64,000 bases of DNA, taken from assembly GCF_025398035.1 (NCBI RefSeq), contig NZ_CP104558.1:4102001-4166000 (forward strand), written 5' to 3'. This document shows, in pieces, positions 24,947 to 32,921 of this stretch. This DNA is from Rossellomorea vietnamensis. Its GTDB lineage: Bacteria; Bacillota; Bacilli; Bacillales; Bacillaceae_B. Positions within the stretch are counted from its first letter, which is position 1. The number at the start of each line of letters is the position of its first letter. Under the pieces are notes generated by a model. The model saw nothing but the letters and a program-made list of their open reading frames with translations. It made no database searches and was not told the DNA's origin. Made by a program: the position numbers and the translations under genes.

Positions 24947-25762
24947 TTGGAATTTTTATCGTTACCAGTACTCTTTATTGCATTATTCATTTTAATCATA
25001 CATAGCATTGAAACACTCGCTTATGCGGTCAGGTTATCCGGTGCAAGGGTGAAGTTGATTGCCTCAGGTCTTTCCCTGTTTAATATGATGGTCATTGTGT
25101 CACGAATGTCGAATATGATGCAGCAGCCCTTTACAGGTGGGCTCACCGATGCTGCACCTGAGGGCCGGAAATTAGAAGTGGTGGAAGAGCAGTTCAGGGT
25201 GCTGATCGGTGCTTCGACTTTAGGTACTCTCCTTGGAATTGTGTTATTGCCTACGTTTGTTGCATTGTTTTCAAGGGGGATTATCCACCTATCCGAGCAG
25301 GGAGGTTCTGTGCCAAGGTTAATCAAGCTTGGGTTTAAGAATGATCTATATAAAAGAGGGATCAATCATTTTGCTAAACCAGGTAGAAGATATTTGACAG
25401 GAATCAATTTCAAGGCCATTCCAAAAAGATTGTTTTTTATTAATATGATCATTACGGCGGTTTACACGATTGGCGTTCTTTCAGCGCTTTATGCAGCGCT
25501 CATCGTACCAGATCGATCAGGCAGTGCGACCATGGCTTCAGGCTTGATCAATGGTATCGCAACCATTTTATTGACGCTGTTTATTGACCCGAAGATTTCC
25601 GTCCTTGCCGACGATGTGGCAAATGGGAAGGGGAATTACCAAGAGCTGAAGGGCCTTTCTATCATGATGGTCATCTCCAGGCTGTTCGGGACACTGCTCG
25701 CTCAACTGATCTTTATCCCGGGTTCATATTATATTGCCTGGATGACTCAGTTTTTTGTGTAA
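24947..25762 (+). CDS. amj: Lipid II flippase Amj
   Basis: A 271-residue polytopic membrane protein with about six transmembrane segments and the Amj/YdaH-like N-terminus HSIETLAYAVRLSGARVKLIASGLSLFN broken over residues ~18-45. Amj flips the peptidoglycan precursor lipid II and backs up MurJ in Bacillus. The conserved DPKISVLADDVANGK region lies near residues 215-230. TTG 24947 follows GGGAG. In B. subtilis amj responds to sigma-M; no such promoter is obvious here. Confidence 0.85.
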   Translation: MEFLSLPVLFIALFILIIHSIETLAYAVRLSGARVKLIASGLSLFNMMVIVSRMSNMMQQPFTGGLTDAAPEGRKLEVVEEQFRVLIGASTLGTLLGIVLLPTFVALFSRGIIHLSEQGGSVPRLIKLGFKNDLYKRGINHFAKPGRRYLTGINFKAIPKRLFFINMIITAVYTIGVLSALYAALIVPDRSGSATMASGLINGIATILLTLFIDPKISVLADDVANGKGNYQELKGLSIMMVISRLFGTLLAQLIFIPGSYYIAWMTQFFV

Positions 25763-25826
25763 TAGCAAACTGTTTAAAGCAGGAAACTGTATGTAAATCA
25801 ATTTTAGAAAATTTAGGGGGGATTCA

Positions 25827-26867
25827 ATGCGACATTCAAAATGGTTATGGATACTTGCCATCATCTTGGTTTTTCTCACAGCATGCAATGAATCCAATCA
25901 GACCGCAGAACCTACCGCAGAACCTACTGAAGAAAATGATTCTGAACTGAATGCGGATGTAGTGGACATGCATGGTGGGATTTCAGGATTGGATAACATG
26001 GAGAACTATTTTCAAAAGGTAAAGAAGCAGAAAAAAGGAGATTTGAGAGTTGTATCCTACACAATCGAGGGAGATCCCATACTCACGGATTTAGCTTACG
26101 ATGGGAAACAAATCGATGTAACATTCGATTACACTAGAGACCAATATGGCGATGGCGGGGTGGAGTCCTTTCAATGCGGAAAGCTGAAACGGGAAGAGAA
26201 TCCTACCAATCTGTCCTATTATCTGACAGGTTGTGAGGGTGTAAGGGGTGAAACCTGGGGGGTTCTCGAGACTTCTTATGACGTAAAGCGCCAGGATGTG
26301 TTTGAAGTGGAGTTAAGGTACGGTCCCAAAGAAGGAGAAAAGAAAACGATTCAACTGAATGATGAGGAAAAGCAGGAAGTCTATAAGCAGTTGGTGTTGG
26401 CGAATTATTTACGGTCCAAGCCTACGAGTGATGAATGCCCTAAAGGAAAACAGGCGGACAACTATCTGATGAAAGTGAAGATAAATGGAGGTGGCCGAAC
26501 GCTTAACTGGAATGCTTGCGGATCTCATGAAAAATCTAAACCGTTCACTGATATTGCTGAGTACATTATTTATGCATCCAAACATCCCACTAAAACCAGT
26601 GAAAATGTCGTCTACGGTTACATCTTGGAGGTGAAGGAAAATCAGATTCTGATTGGAGAAGATTTGACGGCCGCTGATTTAGTGTCTCTGGAAAAAGTAA
26701 AAGGGGAAGATTTAGCGAATTTAAGCGGTACCTTTTTATATGTAGAAACGGAAGACGCACAAGAATTTTCAAAGGGAGACAAAATTGTCATGAAAGTCGA
26801 TGAGGTGTTGGAGGAAGGGTCTCCCGGAAGGGTCAGGGCAAGTGATATTCAGACGATAAAGGAATAG
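25827..26867 (+). CDS. Lipoprotein with DUF4362-like and DUF3221-like domains
   Basis: A 346-residue lipoprotein with lipobox FLTAC (Cys about 20) and a linker carrying AEPTAEPT repeats. A first domain has the DUF4362 look (HGGISGLDNMENYFQKVKK, then DVTFDYTRDQYG). The C-terminal ~85 residues (YGYILEVKENQILIGED to GRVRASDI) have the DUF3221 look. The two families usually occur as separate secreted proteins, so this is a fusion. Function unknown. Confidence 0.72.
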   Translation: MRHSKWLWILAIILVFLTACNESNQTAEPTAEPTEENDSELNADVVDMHGGISGLDNMENYFQKVKKQKKGDLRVVSYTIEGDPILTDLAYDGKQIDVTFDYTRDQYGDGGVESFQCGKLKREENPTNLSYYLTGCEGVRGETWGVLETSYDVKRQDVFEVELRYGPKEGEKKTIQLNDEEKQEVYKQLVLANYLRSKPTSDECPKGKQADNYLMKVKINGGGRTLNWNACGSHEKSKPFTDIAEYIIYASKHPTKTSENVVYGYILEVKENQILIGEDLTAADLVSLEKVKGEDLANLSGTFLYVETEDAQEFSKGDKIVMKVDEVLEEGSPGRVRASDIQTIKE

Positions 26868-26966
26868 ATATGATTAATGATTGACCTTTCAATGGACGTT
26901 ACGAAAGGGAATAATCAGGTTTCCCATTTCGGGCTGCCTTTTTTATAAGTGGAAAGGGGTGAAAGG

Positions 26967-27815
26967 ATGGAGGCATGGGAAAGAAAGTTACTGCATACAG
27001 AACGGGGAGTATTTGAAGTATTCATCAAGGGTGATGGAAATCCTCTATGTGTCACCCACCATTATTCCGAGTTCAATGAGACCGGGGACTATTTCGCAGA
27101 GACGTTCACAGTTACCAACCAGGTCTTCTTGATTAACTTACGGGAAGCAGGAGGCTCTGACAAATCTCATGAACCCTATCAGTTGAGTATGCTGGAAACC
27201 ATATTTGACCTGGAGGCGATCCGGGAAGCATTAGGGTTATCTCATTGGGGGTTTGCCGGGCATTCCACTGGTGGGATGTTAGGGATCCTTTATGGAATTC
27301 ACTTCTCAAAAAGTCTGGATTTCTCTGTGATTGTCGGGGCAGCTGCGAGGGAGTATATGACCTTTTCGGAGGACTGCATTTACAACGAAGCGCACCATGA
27401 TTTTAGCAGGATGCAGGATATGATTGAAGCGTTGAAGCAATCGGATTTATCACTTGAAGAAAGAAAAGAGTTATCAGTGGAAAGGACAAAGTTGTCTTTA
27501 CATAAACCTGAAAGATATCGCGAGCTATTTTCCCTTGATATTCATAAAGGGATGTCGGCAGCACGGATGAACTTCTTTATCCGAGAATTGCAAATATATG
27601 ATGTGACGAGAAAGCTGGAGTTTATTCGAGTCCCGACGTTAATCATGTGCGGCCGCTTCGATGTGCAATGTCCATTGAAGTATTCGATTGAAATGGCTGA
27701 GGGGGTACCGGATTCGAGACTGGTCATTTTTGAGAGGAGTAATCATTATCCGTTCCTTGAGGAAGCAGAGCGGTTTAGGGATGAGTATGAATTGTTTTTA
27801 AATGAAAAGAAGTAG
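26967..27815 (+). CDS. Alpha/beta hydrolase
   Basis: A 282-residue hydrolase (aminopeptidase/proline iminopeptidase-like layout): nucleophile elbow FAGHSTGGMLG, an Asp in MCGRFDVQCPL and His in FERSNHYPFLEE complete the triad. AAAGGGGTG upstream selects ATG 26967, dropping six residues of the longer frame. It runs into the APH-like gene after 11 bp. Confidence 0.87.
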   Translation: MEAWERKLLHTERGVFEVFIKGDGNPLCVTHHYSEFNETGDYFAETFTVTNQVFLINLREAGGSDKSHEPYQLSMLETIFDLEAIREALGLSHWGFAGHSTGGMLGILYGIHFSKSLDFSVIVGAAAREYMTFSEDCIYNEAHHDFSRMQDMIEALKQSDLSLEERKELSVERTKLSLHKPERYRELFSLDIHKGMSAARMNFFIRELQIYDVTRKLEFIRVPTLIMCGRFDVQCPLKYSIEMAEGVPDSRLVIFERSNHYPFLEEAERFRDEYELFLNEKK

Positions 27816-27826
27816 GGGGAGCAAAT

Positions 27827-28693
27827 ATGGTATCAGCTTATGAAAAAAGAATAAGAGAGGTGTACCCTGAGTTAACGATCACCCACAGCGAAATGAATGA
27901 AATCGGTCAGAATAATGATGTCCTTATGGTTAACGACTCTCTTGTTTTCAGATTCCCGAAGTATGGGGAAGGAATCAGGAAATTGAAGAAAGAAACGAGG
28001 GTGTTGGAAGGGATAAAGGGGAACATCCCGTTACCGGTCCCTTATCCTATTTATCAATCCTTGGAACCAGAGGAAGTGGGAATGGTATTTACAGGTTATA
28101 AGCTGGTTAAAGGCAATCCATTGTGGCCAGGCGTATTTATAGAAAATAAAGAACATCATGAAAAAATCGCTTCCCAATTGGTGGGTTTTTTGACTGCTCT
28201 TCACTCACAATCTTTAGAATCTATTAACATCGAGAAAAAGAGTATAGGTGAGATACGAAGTTCAATTGAAGACCTATACGATCGGTTCAAGGAGAAAATT
28301 TTTCCCCATATGAATGAACGAGCAAAGGTGGAAGTCAGCCAGCATTTCAATTCGTTTTTATCAAAGAATGAACTTCTGGATTTTCAACCGGTCCTCACTC
28401 ACGGTGACTTTGGGGCATCCAATATCCTGTGGGATCCGGAACGCCATGAAATCTCCGGGATCATCGACTTTGGAGAAGCCGAAGTGGGTGACCCTGCTTA
28501 TGACTTTGCCGGACTATTATCCAGTTACGGCGAACACTTCGTCAGGAAATGTCTGGAGGTGTATCCGAACGGGGATCGGATTTTCGACAGAATGAATTTT
28601 TACCGTGGTACATTTGCGTTGCAGGAGGCACTTCATGGAATTGAGAATAATGATTCGGTAGCATTTGAGAATGGGATGAAGGGGTATAGATGA
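27827..28693 (+). CDS. Aminoglycoside phosphotransferase (APH)-family kinase
   Basis: A 288-residue small-molecule kinase. The Brenner motif THGDFGASNILWD (catalytic Asp and Asn) and IIDFGEAEVGDPAYDFA (DFG-like Mg site) are intact, and the N-lobe has VFRFPKYGEGIRKLKKE. The layout is like APH(2'')-type proteins, but most chromosomal members have unknown substrates. AGGGGGAG precedes ATG 27827. Its stop overlaps the next gene by 4 bp. Confidence 0.82.
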   Translation: MVSAYEKRIREVYPELTITHSEMNEIGQNNDVLMVNDSLVFRFPKYGEGIRKLKKETRVLEGIKGNIPLPVPYPIYQSLEPEEVGMVFTGYKLVKGNPLWPGVFIENKEHHEKIASQLVGFLTALHSQSLESINIEKKSIGEIRSSIEDLYDRFKEKIFPHMNERAKVEVSQHFNSFLSKNELLDFQPVLTHGDFGASNILWDPERHEISGIIDFGEAEVGDPAYDFAGLLSSYGEHFVRKCLEVYPNGDRIFDRMNFYRGTFALQEALHGIENNDSVAFENGMKGYR

Positions 28694-29121
28694 TACCTGC
28701 TTGGAAATGGGGGACGCTTATGGAAGAAATCAGAACACAGTCTATTCACCCGGATATTAGAAAATTATTATCCTTTGCAACTTCTGTAGAAAAAGTTGAA
28801 GAGGAATATGATCTGTACATCCATTCCACCGAACGGAAATTATATGGGTTTACGGCTGGAGATGAATTGGTTGGATGTATAGGAGTTGAATTCCTGGATG
28901 AGGGAGAGTGTGAAATTAAGCATGTAGCCGTGATGCCTAAACACCGGGGTAAGGGGATAGGCCATAAAATGATCGATCACATCGGCCATTGCACTAGGAT
29001 TACTGCTGAAACAGATCGGAATGCAGTGTTGTTTTATAAGAAACGTGGGTTTGAGATTATGAGTTTGGGTGAGAAATATCCTGGTGTGGAGCGGTTTAGG
29101 TGTGTGCTGGAAAAGCTTTAG
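28690..29121 (+). CDS. GNAT-family N-acetyltransferase
   Basis: A 143-residue acetyltransferase: EIKHVAVMPKHRGKGIGHKM carries the acetyl-CoA loop and ITAETDRNAVLFYKKRGFEI the C-terminal motif. The ATGA overlap with the kinase gene supports ATG 28690; ATG 28720 with a GGGGGA 8 nt upstream is an alternative that would remove ten residues. Confidence 0.85.
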   Translation: MIPAWKWGTLMEEIRTQSIHPDIRKLLSFATSVEKVEEEYDLYIHSTERKLYGFTAGDELVGCIGVEFLDEGECEIKHVAVMPKHRGKGIGHKMIDHIGHCTRITAETDRNAVLFYKKRGFEIMSLGEKYPGVERFRCVLEKL

Positions 29122-29133
29122 TCAGATTGATTA

Positions 29134-29166
29134 TAGAAAGTGTGATCATCTGGTAAGATCACACTT
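29134..29166. terminator. Bidirectional terminator
   Basis: A 12-bp perfect stem (GAAAGTGTGATC / GATCACACTTTC), 9-nt loop, between two convergent genes. Confidence 0.8.
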
Positions 29167-29179
29167 TCATGAAAAAGGC

Positions 29180-29500
29180 TTACAGAAATAATACGAGTAT
29201 CATGACGGAAATAGTGAGTCGGATCAAATGGTGTTTCTTGTTGATTTTGCCGTGTAGATAAAAGCCATTGACGAAAGCCGTTAGATGCATCCACAAAAGG
29301 AAGAAAATTAAAGCGAGTAAATAATTTGAGTTGAAGTAAATGAGGTAGGGTGAACCCAAAACCCCGGCGCCACCTAATATTAATGAGATGGCAGACCAAA
29401 AGGGGATGTTTCTTGCCCTTAATTCTATAGCTCCGGTTAATATAGATAATCCACCGTAAATTATCGTAAGAATGGTCCCAATCAAAAAGGGAGTAGTCAT
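29180..29500 (-). CDS. Small polytopic membrane protein, probably MerR-controlled
   Basis: A ~106-residue protein with about four transmembrane segments (starting TTPFLIGTILTIIYGGL). No family recognised. GGAGG at 29508-29512 (minus strand) fits the ATG at 29500 best; the longer reading frame begins far upstream without a Shine-Dalgarno. It is divergent from merR, and its promoter contains a MerR-type operator. Confidence 0.7.
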   Translation of the reverse strand: MTTPFLIGTILTIIYGGLSILTGAIELRARNIPFWSAISLILGGAGVLGSPYLIYFNSNYLLALIFFLLWMHLTAFVNGFYLHGKINKKHHLIRLTISVMILVLFL

Positions 29501-29531
29501 TGTCATTCCTCCATATGAACTTGATAGTTTC

Positions 29532-29562
29532 ATTAAAATATATGGGGTTAACCCCACGTCAA
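29532..29562 (-). promoter_or_regulatory. MerR-type promoter with 19-bp spacer and internal palindrome
   Basis: On the minus strand: -35 TTGACG (29557-29562), a 19-bp spacer holding the perfect palindrome TGGGGTTAACCCCA (29543-29556), and -10 TTTAAT (29532-29537). The overlong spacer with a centred dyad is the hallmark of MerR-activated promoters. Confidence 0.78.
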
Positions 29563-29586
29563 AGGTTTTTTTAGAGGTGAGTATAG

Positions 29587-29964
29587 ATGAAAATTGGGGA
29601 GTTTGTATCCATGCTTAATACGACCAAGGATACGGTCAGGCATTACGAGGACTTACAGTTGATCACTCCAACATGGAATAAACATTTTAGAGAATATAGT
29701 AAGAAGGACGTTTTAAACTTTCAAGTGGTCAGAGAATTGAAGGAATACGGTTTATCGTTGAATGACATTCAACTGATTTTTAGTTTGAAGGAGGCGCATT
29801 CTTGTGGGGATAAAGAGTTGGTAAATAAGGTAGTTGAGCAGCTGAGCCTCCATTTGTATAAACTTCAAACAGAAGAAGAGGAATTAAGGGTTAGGAGGAA
29901 GACTTTAGAGAGTGAGATGGAACAGATACGAAGTTTATTGGGAGGGGATTCGGGGCATGATTAA
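29587..29964 (+). CDS. MerR-family transcriptional regulator
   Basis: A 125-residue regulator: winged HTH MKIGEFVSMLNTTKDTVRHYEDLQLI at the N-terminus, then FREYSKKDVLNFQVVRELKEYGLSL, and a C-terminal coiled coil (residues ~78-118). One Cys (HSCGDKEL) is present but not the paired cysteines of metal sensors, so the signal is unknown. It likely activates the divergent membrane protein gene. Confidence 0.88.
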   Translation: MKIGEFVSMLNTTKDTVRHYEDLQLITPTWNKHFREYSKKDVLNFQVVRELKEYGLSLNDIQLIFSLKEAHSCGDKELVNKVVEQLSLHLYKLQTEEEELRVRRKTLESEMEQIRSLLGGDSGHD

Positions 29965-29971
29965 CAACTAC

Positions 29972-30011
29972 ATCCCCTATTAAAGTCTAAATTTCAACTT
30001 CAATAGGGGAT
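29972..30011. terminator. Bidirectional terminator between merR and the third anti-sigma gene
   Basis: A 10-bp perfect stem (ATCCCCTATT / AATAGGGGAT) with a ~20-nt loop and weak T content on both sides. Confidence 0.6.
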
Positions 30012-30018
30012 GAGAAAT

Positions 30019-31035
30019 TTATTTTTCTAAATCAATGACAATCGGTTCGAGTTCAATTTCTGTATGACCTTTCCCCGAACGGAGACTGGCAATTTCAATG
30101 GGTTCGATGATGAGTCGGCTGGCTCCATCCTGGATGGTTCCGAATTCTGTTGTCCCTTCGTATGTTTTTCCGTTATCGGTTGAAAAACCGCCACCGCCCG
30201 TTCCGTCCATATATATATGACCCTGGTCGTCCGTCACTTTGAAGACCGGTGATACTTCGGGCCACTCCTCGAGCAGGGCATCCGCTGCCACCTGGTTATA
30301 AGAAATGACGGTTGATACATCGGTAAACTCAACAGATTTCAACGTGAAGGTTACATCTTTATTCTGGACCGTTTCATTGATTAACTGCAGATCGCCTTCC
30401 AGCCGTTTTAATGAGAAGGCGAATGACCAGTCTCCTTTGACTTCTGTATCATTGGACGTGCTGTAAAGAGTTTCTGGTTCCCACGTGATGTCCACCTTTT
30501 CCGGAAAGTCCCCCCCTTTAAAGCTCGGAGTGATGGAGGACAATCCGACATAGCGGGTTGGGCTGATCTTGGTAAGTTGACTGCTCCCGCCGCTTCCGTT
30601 CGCACCCTTGATATCAAACCATTGTCCACCGCTGTGGATGTCTTCACCGAAATCTTTGTCTGTTTCGATGGCATAGGATATTTTGATATTCGTGCCGTCA
30701 TAAACGGCGTTATCAATCAGGATAGTCACACCATTGCTTGTCTCGGTAAGTCCGATATCAGTCGAGTAGTCTTCAAACTCTTTGTATGGCTCATCAGTAA
30801 AATAGCGTATGACATCGTCCATGAACGGGAGCTGTGTGGCAAAAGACGGATAAGCAAAGCTTGCCGCTGTGGAGACGCCGATCAGCATAACGGATGCAAC
30901 GGCCATATTCCTCCAAACGTTTGTCTTTTTCCGTTTATTTAACACATGTTGTTTGACCCGCTTTTTTTCCAAGTGGGTCACTTCTTCTAGTTCCAGTGAG
31001 TCGATATCTAATTCCATCCATTCCTTCATGCTCAT
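30019..31035 (-). CDS. DUF4179-like anti-sigma factor
   Basis: A 338-residue membrane protein: a cytoplasmic N-terminus rich in charged helices, one transmembrane segment (about residues 44-62, MAVASVMLIGVSTAASFAY) and an extracellular beta-rich DUF4179-type domain (GVTILIDNAVYDGTNIKISY). Such proteins hold an ECF sigma factor at the membrane. The gene overlaps the sigma gene by 4 bp, with AAAGGAG 8 nt before ATG 31035. Confidence 0.85.
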   Translation of the reverse strand: MSMKEWMELDIDSLELEEVTHLEKKRVKQHVLNKRKKTNVWRNMAVASVMLIGVSTAASFAYPSFATQLPFMDDVIRYFTDEPYKEFEDYSTDIGLTETSNGVTILIDNAVYDGTNIKISYAIETDKDFGEDIHSGGQWFDIKGANGSGGSSQLTKISPTRYVGLSSITPSFKGGDFPEKVDITWEPETLYSTSNDTEVKGDWSFAFSLKRLEGDLQLINETVQNKDVTFTLKSVEFTDVSTVISYNQVAADALLEEWPEVSPVFKVTDDQGHIYMDGTGGGGFSTDNGKTYEGTTEFGTIQDGASRLIIEPIEIASLRSGKGHTEIELEPIVIDLEK

Positions 31036-31595
31036 ACCAGTCGCTCCTTTAACTTTACATTCGAGGCCAATCTTCTCTTACCGCGATATAAACGATTATC
31101 CACAGCCGCTTTGGAAAGATTTAATTGATCCGCAATTTCTATATTGGATAAATCTAAATAATACTTCATCATAAAAATATCACGGTCCAGTTCCTCCAAT
31201 TGACTGATCGCTGCCAATAATTCATTTTTTTCTTCCCGTCGCAATATGGATATATCGGTTCCGGGAGTACTTGATTTTGAAAGGAAGGATTCGTCGTGCT
31301 GTTCACGGACGTTCCGTTTTTCAGCCTGCCGGTATCGGTCGATTGCCTTGTATTTTGTGATCATCCCAATCCACTTTCTGAAATCTTCAGACTCTCCTTT
31401 AAACTTATGGGCGTTTTGCCAGACAGTCAGGAAGACATCGTTGATACATTCATCGACGTCCAGCCGATTATGATTGTGTAGAATTTTTGTAGTGATAGTT
31501 TTCACAAGCGGCATGTAAGAATCGATGATATACTCCAATGCATCCTCTTTTTTCTTTTTTAACCTTTTGATGAAATTTGTCGGTGAACTTTTCAT
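31032..31595 (-). CDS. RNA polymerase ECF sigma factor
   Basis: A 187-residue sigma factor. Region 2 is seen in LEYIIDSYMPLVKTITTKILHN and INDVFLTVWQNAHKF; region 4 in LEELDRDIFMMKYYLDLSNI followed by ADQLNLSKAAVDNRLYRGK. It is the first gene of a two-gene operon with the DUF4179-like anti-sigma. I could not assign its promoter with confidence. Confidence 0.9.
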   Translation of the reverse strand: MKSSPTNFIKRLKKKKEDALEYIIDSYMPLVKTITTKILHNHNRLDVDECINDVFLTVWQNAHKFKGESEDFRKWIGMITKYKAIDRYRQAEKRNVREQHDESFLSKSSTPGTDISILRREEKNELLAAISQLEELDRDIFMMKYYLDLSNIEIADQLNLSKAAVDNRLYRGKRRLASNVKLKERLV

Positions 31596-31742
31596 TTGAT
31601 TCGCTCCTTATATGGTTGAAAGGCCTTTACACTATGTACAACGAATGGATGTGGAAGTTATTCTCATGTAAGTTGAAATTCTTTTTTGACTTATTCCAGT
31701 ATACAATTAAGGCAGGGGTCAGAGATGGGTGATTTTGTCATT

Positions 31743-31848
31743 TGACACAATGATCGATGGGAATGACGCAAGATAACTTCAATTTTGACGCAATCACCGC
31801 CGAAAATGACGCAATCACGAAAGAACGTGAAGACGATGCCCCTCATAA
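31743..31848 (+). repeat. Array of degenerate TGACGCAATCAC-like motifs phased every 21-22 bp
   Basis: Motifs start at 31743, 31764, 31786, 31807 and 31828 (TGACACAATG, TGACGCAAG, TGACGCAATCAC, TGACGCAATCAC, TGAAGACGATG). The gap 31596-31945 otherwise contains nothing I can name. Confidence 0.6.
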
Positions 31849-31945
31849 TACCCCTCAAAGAGGGAATCAAACGGCCATTTTCAATCAGTCGTGCTCAAAT
31901 CAAACAAAAAAACCCGCCACCCGGCAGGTTCACAGCCAACAACTC

Positions 31946-32452
31946 TTAATCATCCTCATACTTCAACTCAAGCGTAATCTGCGTGGTTGTATAAAAGTAC
32001 ATTTCCTTCACTTTCAGCCGGAAGTTTTTATCATTCAGCTTGACGGTTTTATTCTCAATGATTTTCTTAATGAGCTCCTTATTCCCATATACCGTTTCCA
32101 GGTCCTTGGTCAAAAGGCTCCGGAGATCTTCGCTCAGTTTGTCCTCGGTTTCATGGATGCTGAGCAGTTCCACTTTTGTCTTGGTTGTATTGATGATCTT
32201 GATTTTGACTTCCTGGATCACCAGTTCATTTTCGTTTTCCTGATTAAGCTGCTTGTATTCTTCCTGTAAGTAGGAGAGGGTGTTTTTCAGTTTGCTGATG
32301 TCGTTTTTCTGTTCTTCTATTTTCAGGGCCTGTTTTTCATGCATGGTGCCGAACATGAAGAGGAAGATCATCCAGCTGATGATGCCTCCCACGACCATTC
32401 CGGCGAAGAACCGCTGCCAGGAGGGGAGCCGGTAGAAAGGGGGGATCCTCAT
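31946..32452 (-). CDS. ytrI: Sporulation membrane protein YtrI
   Basis: A 168-residue protein with the typical start MRIPPFYRLPSWQRFFAGM, one transmembrane segment (residues ~15-35) and a long coiled coil (residues ~40-75). It is needed for efficient sporulation in B. subtilis. A longer frame exists, but the ATG at 32452 overlaps the ytrH stop by 4 bp, the arrangement expected for a ytrHI operon. Confidence 0.88.
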   Translation of the reverse strand: MRIPPFYRLPSWQRFFAGMVVGGIISWMIFLFMFGTMHEKQALKIEEQKNDISKLKNTLSYLQEEYKQLNQENENELVIQEVKIKIINTTKTKVELLSIHETEDKLSEDLRSLLTKDLETVYGNKELIKKIIENKTVKLNDKNFRLKVKEMYFYTTTQITLELKYEDD

Positions 32453-32784
32453 GACGGCATATGTTCCTGGGTGAGCCAGGTGATGATCATGGCAGCCGTG
32501 TTCGCTCCTCCGAGTGCAGACAGGATCCACAGGAATTGTTTGAAGAGTTCTTTCGTCTCCCCGTTCAGGAAGCCTTTTTCAAAGCTGTACACTGTATCGA
32601 ATGTGCCTCCGATCGCTGCGATGATGGCCCAGATCCGCAGGAAATCGGATAGTCGTCTCATTTCAATGAACAGGGGCTGCCCCATGGCAAACGAGGCCAA
32701 TCCGCCGAGCAGTGATCCACCGAGCAGTACCCCCATAGCGATAAAGAAGCTTTTGAATAATTCCGGAAAGAAAGCTTCCGCCAT
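32449..32784 (-). CDS. ytrH: Sporulation protein YtrH
   Basis: A 111-residue membrane protein with two to three transmembrane segments (for example FIAMGVLLGGSLLGGLASF and IWAIIAAIGGTFDTVYSF). It is the partner of YtrI in sporulation and is conserved beside dnaE in Bacillus. A sigma-E-like promoter lies upstream on the same strand. Confidence 0.9.
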   Translation of the reverse strand: MAEAFFPELFKSFFIAMGVLLGGSLLGGLASFAMGQPLFIEMRRLSDFLRIWAIIAAIGGTFDTVYSFEKGFLNGETKELFKQFLWILSALGGANTAAMIITWLTQEHMPS

Positions 32785-32819
32785 TTCATCATCTCCATCT
32801 ATTACGTGTCTTTACGATA

Positions 32820-32848
32820 ACTATATGGGATTCGGGGACAAGATATGA
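32820..32848 (-). promoter_or_regulatory. Sigma-E-like promoter of ytrHI
   Basis: On the minus strand TCATATC (32842-32848), 14-bp spacer, CATATAGT (32820-32827). This fits the mother-cell sigma-E pattern (KMATATW ... CATACAHT) with three mismatches in total. ytrHI is known to be sigma-E dependent in B. subtilis. Confidence 0.55.
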
Positions 32849-32921
32849 GGGAGAACATATTTTCTTTTTTGCGGTTTCTTACCTATAATAAAGGTATATT
32901 GAGAAAAAGGTTGTGCATAAC

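Noticed and set aside
31600-31720. Autoregulatory promoter for the third sigma operon
   Set aside because: Several CGT-containing stretches exist on the minus strand, but none pairs with a -35 at the right distance.
31757-32269. 170-residue forward open reading frame
   Set aside because: It crosses the phased repeat array and then runs antisense to ytrI; its composition is that of a shadow frame and it has no ribosome binding site.
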